8,494 bases of DNA from positions 1 through 8,494 of the forward strand of contig JAQGHJ010000786.1 in NCBI GenBank assembly GCA_028288905.1, written 5' to 3'. Both the position numbers and the translations under genes were made by a program. Positions 1 through 5,028 of the stretch are shown here, piece after piece. Below the pieces are notes generated by a model. That model was not told the origin of the DNA. It worked only from the letters and a program-made list of their open reading frames with translations, and made no database searches. This DNA comes from Phycisphaerales bacterium (GTDB lineage: Bacteria > Planctomycetota > Phycisphaerae > Tepidisphaerales > Tepidisphaeraceae). Each line of letters starts with the position of its first letter. Within the stretch, counting starts at the first letter, position 1.

Positions 1-124
1 TTCGTCGAAACCGCACAGCTAACGCCAACCACCTTCCAACTTCGGACCCGGCACTCTGCCACCCTTCGGCCCTAACCCCTCATCCGCACCCGACCCACAA
101 TCCGTAGTCCCCGCCCTTTCGTCG

Positions 125-139
125 CGCCACAAGGTGGCG
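125..139 (+). promoter_or_regulatory. Hairpin covering the ribosome-binding site of the 142 gene
   Basis: CGCCAC (125-130) and GTGGCG (134-139) form a perfect 6-bp stem around a 3-nt loop. The Shine-Dalgarno-like AAGGTGG (131-137) lies in the loop and the 3' arm, ending 4 nt before the ATG at 142. If the stem forms in the mRNA it would mask the ribosome-binding site. The inverted repeat is directly visible; a regulatory role is inference. Confidence 0.35.
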
Positions 140-141
140 AT

Positions 142-1413
142 ATGATCCGCCGGCACGTGATGCCGAAGACTTCCCCGAAATCCACCGCGAAACCGGCGTC
201 GCCCCCGAAGCCCGCGCCGCCGTCCGGGCCGGCCAAGCCGCGGGCGAAGGCGCCGCCGGCCGCGCCGGTTCCCGCCGGCCCGCCGCTGGACGCGCTCGTG
301 CTGGGCGGGCACCCGGCCGCGTACTTGGCGGCCACCCTGTTGCACGTCGGCGACGGCAAGGCCAAGCCGCTGCGGGTCGTCCACGCCTGCATCCCGGGCG
401 AGCACGACCCGGACCGGCTCGTGCTCGTGAACCCGGCCGTGTTCGGCCTGCACCCGCTGCTCGAACCGGTCCGCAAGCGGCTGGACCTGACGCCGGTGTA
501 CGGCGTGCAGTTCGTGTCCGACGACCCGGCCGTCCGGAGCGAGCACCGGGCGAAGGCGGCCGTCGTGTACGCCGCCTCGACCAAGGCGCTGCGGGCCGAG
601 TTCGCCCGGATGGCCGAGCAGGCCGGCGTCGAGACGACCGCCTCCCCTAAGCGGCTCGAGGTGCAGGGCGTGGACGAGCACGGGCTCCACGTCACGCTGA
701 ACCGGCAGACCCTGCGGCCGCGGGCGCTGGTGCTCGGCGGCCGGCTGCCGGACGACCAGCAGAAGCGGCTCGGCGTGCCGGACGCGTGGGGGCCGGAGGT
801 CGTGTTCCGGTACACGTTCGTCCGGCTGACCGGCAAGCGATGGGCAGATCTGGGGCCCAAGCCGGTCGCCCCGATGTCGCTGAACCTGCGGGAGACGCTG
901 TGCTGGGGCTGGCTGCTGCCGGGCCCGGCGTACAATCAGATCGCCGTCGCCCAGCCGGTGGAGACGGTCGGCAAGCTGCCGCCGGCGGACCTGCTCGCCC
1001 ACTGGGCCCGCGTGCTGCACGGGGCCGGCAACTTGCCCCGGGCGGACCTACCGACGCCCGAGGCCGAGAGCCTCGACCTGCCGCTGGCCGGGGCGCTGGC
1101 GCACGAGGGGGTGGCGAACCGGACGCTGCTCGTCGGCCCGGCCGGCGGGTTTTACTGCGCGTCCGGCGAGGACCTGTACCCCAACTGCTGGTCCGCCGTC
1201 TTCGCCGCCGCCGCCCTGAAAAAGGCGCTCAAAGAGACGCACCTGCAGGACGCGCTCAACCCGTACCGGTCCCAGTGGCGGACGACGCTCGGCCAGTACC
1301 TCCGCGGCCCCCAGCAGGACCTGCGGTTCCTGCTCCCGCTCATCTACCGCAACGCCGTCATGACGAGCCGACTGGCCGAGTCGATCCTGCTGGGCAAGAG
1401 CGTGGTCCGGTAA
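142..1413 (+). CDS. FAD/NAD(P)-fold oxidoreductase-like protein with Pro/Ala/Lys-rich N-terminal tail
   Basis: The product is 423 aa. Residues 8-48 are a low-complexity tail of Pro, Ala, Lys and Ser. The globular part begins with a beta strand and VLGGHPAAYLAA (53-64), which sits where a Rossmann-type GxGxxG FAD site would be but is degenerate. A segment resembling the mid-region of geranylgeranyl reductase or halogenase-type flavoproteins follows (VYAASTKALRAEFARMAEQ, 142-160). Near the C terminus, TLLVGPAGGFYCASGEDLYP (328-347) aligns with the second FAD fingerprint, usually LVGDAAG...GEG; here the FAD-contacting Asp is Pro333. The C-terminal 60 residues are helical. The ATG at 142 was chosen because AAGGTGG lies at 131-137; an in-frame ATG at 160 has no such site. 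The fold assignment is moderately sure. The substrate is unknown and FAD binding is doubtful. No neighbour suggests a pathway. Confidence 0.8.
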   Translation: MIRRHVMPKTSPKSTAKPASPPKPAPPSGPAKPRAKAPPAAPVPAGPPLDALVLGGHPAAYLAATLLHVGDGKAKPLRVVHACIPGEHDPDRLVLVNPAVFGLHPLLEPVRKRLDLTPVYGVQFVSDDPAVRSEHRAKAAVVYAASTKALRAEFARMAEQAGVETTASPKRLEVQGVDEHGLHVTLNRQTLRPRALVLGGRLPDDQQKRLGVPDAWGPEVVFRYTFVRLTGKRWADLGPKPVAPMSLNLRETLCWGWLLPGPAYNQIAVAQPVETVGKLPPADLLAHWARVLHGAGNLPRADLPTPEAESLDLPLAGALAHEGVANRTLLVGPAGGFYCASGEDLYPNCWSAVFAAAALKKALKETHLQDALNPYRSQWRTTLGQYLRGPQQDLRFLLPLIYRNAVMTSRLAESILLGKSVVR

Positions 1414-1463
1414 CCGGACTGCGTCCCATAAAATCGGCCCCGCCATATTTGACGCTCTCGCGG

Positions 1464-1497
1464 CCGCATCAAGATGGGTAAGATGGGGCGGATGCGG
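1464..1497. repeat. Inverted repeat enclosing two AAGATGGG direct repeats
   Basis: CCGCATC (1464-1470) and GATGCGG (1491-1497) are perfect inverted repeats. The 20-nt loop contains AAGATGGG twice, at 1471-1478 and 1480-1487. It lies about 50 bp after the oxidoreductase stop codon. There is no T-run after the stem, so it does not look like a standard intrinsic terminator. Function unknown. Confidence 0.35.
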
Positions 1498-1715
1498 TGG
1501 CGATTAAGCGGCAAGAAAAGTCCGATAACCGCGCAGAAATCTTCCGGGCCTCGCACCGCCTATAGCGCAAGTCCTTGGTTCTAATAGAGTTAATCCGAAA
1601 TAAGGCTACCGGCGAGACACTACAGTGCGGAGCGGACTGGGGTCGATGTAGTTGTTGTCGGGACGGTGAAGAAGTGAGGACGCCCGGTGTACGAGGCGTG
1701 CCGCCGGCCGACGAA

Positions 1716-1757
1716 GTTTGACCCGGCTCGCCGCGTGGACGCGGGGCCGGGGCAAAC
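1716..1757. repeat. 42-nt nested stem-loop upstream of flgM
   Basis: The outer arms GTTTGACCCGGC (1716-1727) and GCCGGGGCAAAC (1746-1757) pair at 11 of 12 positions, with one mismatch at 1721/1752. Inside, CCGCG (1731-1735) and CGCGG (1740-1744) form a second perfect stem around the 4-nt loop TGGA. No T-run follows on either strand, so a terminator is unlikely. It ends 86 bp before the flgM start and could be an operator or a leader structure. Confidence 0.45.
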
Positions 1758-1802
1758 GAAACCGACCGATCAGCAGTGCCGTGCGGCCGGGTTATCGGGC
1801 GT

Positions 1803-1808
1803 TAAAAT
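1803..1808 (+). promoter_or_regulatory. Possible -10 element (TAAAAT) upstream of flgM
   Basis: TAAAAT matches the sigma-70 -10 consensus at five of six positions and stands in a short AT-rich island in GC-rich DNA, 35 bp before the flgM ATG. It is flanked by direct copies of GTTATCGG at 1791-1798 and 1810-1817. No good -35 box lies 16-18 bp upstream, and no sigma-28 consensus is visible, so the call is weak. Confidence 0.25.
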
Positions 1809-1832
1809 AGTTATCGGTCGTCGCCAACAAGC

Positions 1833-1837
1833 AGGAG
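1833..1837 (+). promoter_or_regulatory. Ribosome-binding site of flgM
   Basis: AGGAG lies 6 nt before the ATG at 1844. It selects this start and frame over a longer overlapping frame that has no domain signature. Confidence 0.75.
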
Positions 1838-1843
1838 TCGCCA

Positions 1844-2146
1844 ATGAGCTCGGTGAACAACGTCGGTACGAACTCCCCGGTCTACACCGTCACCCGCCCG
1901 GGCGTCCGCCCGATGAATCAGACGGCGGCCCCGGCGTCGACCGGCCCCGTCCGGGGGAAGGACACGGTCGAGCTGTCCGGCAAGGCGGACATCGGCCAGA
2001 TGATGAAGACGCTGAAGGCCGGCGGCGACGTCCGGCTCGACAAGGTCGCGGACATCAAGGCCCGGATCGCCGCCGGCACGTACGAGGACGACGCGAAGCT
2101 GGACGCGGCCACCGACCGGCTGCTGGACGAGGTGCTAAAGGCCTGA
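1844..2146 (+). CDS. flgM: FlgM-family anti-sigma-28 factor
   Basis: The product is 100 aa, the usual size for FlgM. Residues 1-38 look disordered and rich in Pro, Thr and Asn. DTVELSG (40-46) resembles the DxVxLS motif before the sigma-binding helices. Residues 63-100 contain the family hallmark VRLDKVADIKARIAAGTY followed by an acidic linker and a terminal amphipathic helix ending LLDEVLKA. FlgM binds and inhibits the flagellar sigma factor FliA until the hook-basal body is complete, after which it is exported in well-studied bacteria. A strong AGGAG site precedes the start. No flagellar or sigma-factor gene is in the window, so it is an isolated copy; its partner sigma factor is inferred from the family only. 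Confidence 0.85.
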   Translation: MSSVNNVGTNSPVYTVTRPGVRPMNQTAAPASTGPVRGKDTVELSGKADIGQMMKTLKAGGDVRLDKVADIKARIAAGTYEDDAKLDAATDRLLDEVLKA

Positions 2147-2170
2147 CCGCCGCGCGGCGGCCCTGCGGCC
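2147..2170 (+). terminator. GC palindromes directly after flgM, possible terminator
   Basis: CCGCCGCGCGGCGG (2147-2160) is a perfect 14-bp palindrome starting at the base after the flgM stop. A short GGCC-N4-GGCC stem (2159-2170) overlaps its end. There is no T-tract, so intrinsic termination would be atypical; it may only stabilise the 3' end of the mRNA. Confidence 0.3.
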
Positions 2171-2462
2171 GTCCGTGAGTCGTTCCTAGGCCTTTCATCG
2201 ATCCCCACCGGACGGTTCCGACGGATGCTACCGCGCCGTCGCCGGACGTTCTCGACCCGGATCCCGGTCCGTGGCCCGCGCCGGGCGGCCGATCCGCATC
2301 GCCCCACGCCCGGACCGACGGGTGTGACGGGGCGCGTGCTACAAAGTGTTCGCCCACGCTACACGCCGCGCCGCGGCCGGATCGTGCGACGGTCGGACAC
2401 GCTGGTTCCCCCTCACCTCGCCACCCCCTCCCATGCTTTATCGGACCCGCCGGGCGTCACGG
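2171..2462. other. Intergenic region between flgM and the exported-protein gene
   Basis: About 290 bp with no supported gene; a long open frame running through it on the plus strand lacks any domain and ignores the real frame of the next gene. There is a 16-bp near-palindrome centred on GGATCC (2254-2269). No convincing promoter hexamers, RNA gene or known riboswitch were recognised. Confidence 0.5.
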
Positions 2463-2972
2463 ATGAAAAACGGAATCGCCGCCCTCGCGGTCGCCTTGGC
2501 GGCCTTGACCGGCGGGGCCGGGTGCGGCGGGTCCGGGCCGGAGCACGAGGTGCCGGCCGTGTTCCGCGACTACCCGCGGTCGGCCGCGCTGGACGAGGTG
2601 ATCCAGACGCACGTCGACGCCGGCACCGACCGGGAGGACCGGGCGGTCCTGACCACGTGGTTCCAGGACGGCGACCCGCGGGTGGCCCGGTTCTGCTCCG
2701 TTCGCCCCAGCGGCAAGTGCAGCACGTACCAGTACGTCTACCAGACCGAGTTCCGCGCCCCGGCGTCCCGGCAACTGACGGCGGACACGGTGCGGGCGAT
2801 CGTGGACGCCGCCCGCCAGCTCCCCCCGACCCAGCGGCCGGTGCTGGCGAACATGCTGATCATCAGCTACCGCCTGAACGGGCTGTGGCAGACCCGCCTG
2901 TACGACCGCACGAACCGCCCGCCGGCCGCCAGCACGATCTTCGAGGTGACCGGGGCCCCGATCGTGCCGTGA
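2463..2972 (+). CDS. Small exported protein, probable lipoprotein, unknown function
   Basis: The product is 169 aa from the ATG at 2463. Residues 1-20 are a typical signal peptide: MKN, then a hydrophobic Ala/Leu/Val core. TGGAGC places Cys21 where a lipobox Cys would be, although Gly rather than Leu at -3 is atypical. The mature part is hydrophilic, with two further Cys (78, 86) in a segment rich in Tyr (YQYVYQTEF, 89-97). Residues 103-135 look helical (TADTVRAIVDAARQL). I recognise no domain. No Shine-Dalgarno site is present at this ATG, or at an in-frame ATG at 2433 that would add ten residues; the shorter form gives the cleaner signal peptide. A role at the cell envelope is inference. 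Confidence 0.7.
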   Translation: MKNGIAALAVALAALTGGAGCGGSGPEHEVPAVFRDYPRSAALDEVIQTHVDAGTDREDRAVLTTWFQDGDPRVARFCSVRPSGKCSTYQYVYQTEFRAPASRQLTADTVRAIVDAARQLPPTQRPVLANMLIISYRLNGLWQTRLYDRTNRPPAASTIFEVTGAPIVP

Positions 2973-2996
2973 GGGCGAGGGGGCGAGGGGGCGAGG
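2973..2996. repeat. Three tandem copies of GGGCGAGG
   Basis: The 8-bp unit GGGCGAGG occurs three times without interruption, starting at the base after the stop codon of the exported-protein gene, with a partial fourth unit after it. Such short units can change copy number by replication slippage. One strand is almost all purine. Confidence 0.8.
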
Positions 2997-3323
2997 GGAT
3001 TTATTGGAGGCGATCGGTACTCGCTTCGCCCTCGGGATCAGGGTGGTCGTTCGGACGACCCGGCACCTCCCACGCCGGAGGCAGAGCGGGCGCGAGCTCG
3101 CGGCCGCCCCGGATGCTGAGGCTCGCGATCCTCGCGCGAAGAGGGCAAGCGGCCACGCGGGCCCGCGCGTCTCCACCCTCACCCCTGCCCTCTCCCGTAG
3201 GAGAGGGGGAACTCGGCCGACCTGCCGGGCGACCTTCCCTGAAGCGCACCCTGTCGCCCGACCCTAGCCCCCTACCCCGCCAGCCCCGCTCGGTTACGAT
3301 CCCGGCGTCCTTCTCACCCGACC
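2997..3323. other. Intergenic region with palindromes and a dispersed-type repeat
   Basis: About 330 bp without a supported gene. It contains a hairpin GGTCGT-TCGG-ACGACC (3045-3060), a perfect 12-bp palindrome CGCGAGCTCGCG (3091-3102), and the hairpin repeat at 3176-3207 listed separately. None of the stems is followed by a T-run. The stretch from about 3001 to 3215 reads like repetitive intergenic DNA of large planctomycete genomes; that is an impression, not a search result. Confidence 0.5.
3176..3207 (+). repeat. Dispersed CCCTCACCCC / CCCTCTCC hairpin repeat, copy 1
   Basis: CCCTCACCCCTGC (3176-3188) leads into a perfect 8-bp hairpin, CCCTCTCC (3188-3195) and GGAGAGGG (3200-3207), with loop CGTA. 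The same 13-mer recurs at 6656-6668, and a related hairpin in inverse orientation is at 6578-6620. This pattern resembles REP-like palindromic elements scattered between genes in many GC-rich bacteria. Confidence 0.6.
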
Positions 3324-3328
3324 AGGAG
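3324..3328 (+). promoter_or_regulatory. Ribosome-binding site of the MFS transporter gene
   Basis: AGGAG lies 8 nt before the ATG at 3337 and fixes that start. Confidence 0.7.
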
Positions 3329-3336
3329 CCCGCCCC

Positions 3337-4647
3337 ATGTCGCAAGCGCTGCCGATATCGACCGCCGACGTCGCGCCGCCGCCGGCGGCGACCGGCATCA
3401 TCCCCCGGCTGTCGGTCATGATGTTCCTGCAGTACGCGATCCAGGGGGCGTGGCTGCCGATCACCTTCCTGTACCTGCACAAGTACCGCGGGTTCGAGAA
3501 CACCGCCGTGGCGTCGATCATGGTCTGGGGGGCGATCGGGGCGATCGCCGCCCCGTTCTTCGCCGGGCAGCTGGCCGACCGGTACATGAACGCCGAGCGG
3601 TTCATGGCGCTCGCCCACGCAATCGGGGCGGTCGTCGTGTGGGTGCTGGCCGAGGCGACGAACTTCTACGCGCTGGCGGGGCTGGCGTTCCTGTACGGGC
3701 TGATGTACACGCCGACGCTGGCGACCGGGAACGCGATCGCGTTCGCCCACCTGCCGGACCGGGACCGGGACTTCGGCAAGGTCCGGATGTGGGGCACGAT
3801 CGGGTGGATCTGCGTCGGCATCGGCATCGGCCAGTGGCTGCTGTTCAAGGTCGGACCGACCGACAAGGCCGCCCAGGTCGCCGGCATGCGGGACGCGTTC
3901 CGGGTGAGCACGGTCCTCGGGCTGCTCCAGGCGGCTTACGTCCTGACGCTGCCGAAGACCCCGCCCAAGCCCGGCAAGACGAACTACGCCCCGCGAGAGG
4001 CCCTGGCCGAGATCGGCCGGAGCCGGGCGCTGCTGGCGATCTTCCTGATCAGCGTCCCAATCGCGGCCGCCCACCAGTTCTTCTTCGTCCGCACGAGCGA
4101 GTTCTTGCAGGAGCTCGACCTGAACGCCCCGCTGGCCAACAAGGTGTTTGGCGTCGGCGGGGCCGGGATCATGACGATTGGACAGCTCTCCGAGCTCGTC
4201 TGCCTCGGGCTCATGCCGTTCGTCATCAAGCGGGTGCCGCGGAAGGCGCTGCTGTGCGTCGGGCTGCTCGCCTACTTCGCCCGGTTCATGGTGTTCGCCT
4301 ACCTGCCGTACAAGGAGGCCCTGCTGCCGGCCCTGGCCCTGCACGGGATCGTGTTCGGGTGCTTCTTCTTCATCTGCTTCATGGTCGTCGACGAGCTGAC
4401 GACGACCGACGTCCGGGCGAGCGCCCAGAACCTGTTCAACCTGGTCGTGTTCGGCGTCGGCGTGATCGTCGGCAACCTGATGGCCGGCTGGCTCGACAAG
4501 TGGACCAGCGTCGGCGGGCACACGAACTGGCAGGCGTACTACGCGGTGCCCGGGTGGCTAACGCTAGCGTGCCTGGTCGCGCTGCTCGTGTTCTTCCCGA
4601 GCCGCCTCGCCCGGCCGGCGGCGCGGGGCGCGCTCGACGGTCGGTAG
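3337..4647 (+). CDS. MFS transporter, nucleoside:H+ symporter type
   Basis: The product is 436 aa, the usual length for a 12-helix major facilitator protein of the inner membrane. After a short Pro/Ala cytoplasmic N terminus, helix 1 starts near residue 23 (RLSVMMFLQYAIQGAWLPIT), typical of the NupG/XapB-like family. The loop 2-3 MFS signature appears as GQLADRYMNAERF (77-89). FGKVRMWGTIGWI (146-158) is a strong family motif, as is the late VDELTTTDVRASAQNLF (351-367). The long cytoplasmic loop between the two halves is about residues 205-230. Family members import nucleosides with protons, but the substrate here cannot be read from sequence. The AGGAG site supports the start. It appears to be monocistronic, with a 63-bp gap to the next gene. 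Confidence 0.88.
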   Translation: MSQALPISTADVAPPPAATGIIPRLSVMMFLQYAIQGAWLPITFLYLHKYRGFENTAVASIMVWGAIGAIAAPFFAGQLADRYMNAERFMALAHAIGAVVVWVLAEATNFYALAGLAFLYGLMYTPTLATGNAIAFAHLPDRDRDFGKVRMWGTIGWICVGIGIGQWLLFKVGPTDKAAQVAGMRDAFRVSTVLGLLQAAYVLTLPKTPPKPGKTNYAPREALAEIGRSRALLAIFLISVPIAAAHQFFFVRTSEFLQELDLNAPLANKVFGVGGAGIMTIGQLSELVCLGLMPFVIKRVPRKALLCVGLLAYFARFMVFAYLPYKEALLPALALHGIVFGCFFFICFMVVDELTTTDVRASAQNLFNLVVFGVGVIVGNLMAGWLDKWTSVGGHTNWQAYYAVPGWLTLACLVALLVFFPSRLARPAARGALDGR

Positions 4648-4655
4648 AGGCGGAA

Positions 4656-4690
4656 CACGAATGTCCACGAATCGTACGAAGGTTCACGAA
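4656..4690 (+). repeat. Four phased CACGAA-type repeats
   Basis: CACGAA occurs at 4656-4661, 4666-4671 and 4685-4690, with TACGAA at 4675-4680. Start-to-start spacing is 10, 9 and 10 bp, about one helical turn. The block fills the gap between the transporter stop and the next gene. It may be a protein-binding array or a remnant of a dispersed intergenic repeat. Confidence 0.5.
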
Positions 4691-4710
4691 GGGCTGGCGA
4701 CCCGGCTCAG

Positions 4711-4962
4711 ATGAGTGACCCCACCTTCGAATACGAGTCTCGGAGCAACGCGGCGCACCGTGCGCGCGGCGGCGTGGGCGCTGGTCTCGCCGTGCTGTCG
4801 CTCCTGGCGGGCGCGGTGCTCGCGTCCCTATTCGTCGTGGGGTTCGGCCTCGGCGATGCCTGGGTGATCTACCCGCCGACTGTGCCGCCCCACTGGTGGG
4901 TGCTGCCCGCGTCGCTCATCGGCTGGCCGGTTTGGTACCTCGCCCGGCGAGCCGGCAAATGA
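4711..4962 (+). CDS. Small two-helix membrane protein, hypothetical
   Basis: The product is 83 aa. A polar N terminus with several Arg (11-19) is followed by a long hydrophobic helix (about 22-46), a short Pro-rich loop (YPPTVPPHWW, 54-63) and a second helix (about 64-77), ending in RRAGK. The positive charges flanking both helices suggest both termini are cytoplasmic. I recognise no family. The ATG at 4711 has no good Shine-Dalgarno site, which lowers confidence, but the coherent membrane topology argues for a real gene. It follows the transporter by 63 bp, so co-transcription is possible. CGAA-rich repeats lie on both sides. Confidence 0.55.
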   Translation: MSDPTFEYESRSNAAHRARGGVGAGLAVLSLLAGAVLASLFVVGFGLGDAWVIYPPTVPPHWWVLPASLIGWPVWYLARRAGK

Positions 4963-4968
4963 CGGCGG

Positions 4969-5003
4969 TTCGTCCCCCACCCTTCGCGGGTCTTCGCGGT
5001 TCG
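4969..5003 (-). repeat. CGAA-rich repeat block in inverse orientation
   Basis: On the minus strand CGAA recurs at 5003-5000, 4996-4993, 4986-4983 and 4972-4969. On the plus strand CTTCGCGG is repeated exactly at 4982-4989 and 4992-4999, 10 bp apart. The block lies just after the small membrane protein stop and mirrors the orientation of the block at 4656-4690. It also occupies the convergent junction with rsmH. Confidence 0.4.
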
Positions 5004-5028
5004 TCCTCCGCAGTTCAATTAGGTTCGC

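Larger units (their letters stand above)
1414..1843. other. 430-bp intergenic region, relatively AT-rich
   Basis: No convincing gene lies between the oxidoreductase stop and flgM. Open frames here have no recognisable domain and no ribosome-binding site. The segment around 1560-1610 is clearly less GC-rich than the coding regions. It holds two inverted repeats (1464-1497 and 1716-1757) and an AT-rich possible promoter just before flgM; these are listed separately. No tRNA or known riboswitch was recognised. Confidence 0.6.

Noticed and set aside
19..1020. Long minus-strand open frame opposite the oxidoreductase gene
   Set aside because: It is an Arg/Pro/Gly-rich antisense frame typical of high-GC DNA, with no domain; the plus-strand frame has a ribosome-binding site and a recognisable fold.
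1449..1454. TTGACG as a -35 promoter element after the oxidoreductase gene
   Set aside because: No -10-like hexamer lies 16-18 bp downstream, and no gene starts nearby.
1687..2178. 163-codon plus-strand frame overlapping flgM
   Set aside because: It starts at GTG without a ribosome-binding site and has an Arg/Gly-rich composition; the FlgM frame inside it explains the coding signal.
2973..3207. CRISPR-like array
   Set aside because: The repeats are 8-13 bp, purely tandem or palindromic, with no regular unique spacers and no cas genes.
2225..3421. 398-codon plus-strand frame across the exported-protein gene and the next gap
   Set aside because: It crosses intergenic repeats and has no domain. 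Part of it is the shifted frame of the exported-protein gene.
3001..4521. 506-codon minus-strand frame opposite the transporter
   Set aside because: It is rich in Asp, His, Arg, Gln and Pro, as expected for the antisense of a membrane protein gene; the plus strand encodes a clear MFS transporter.
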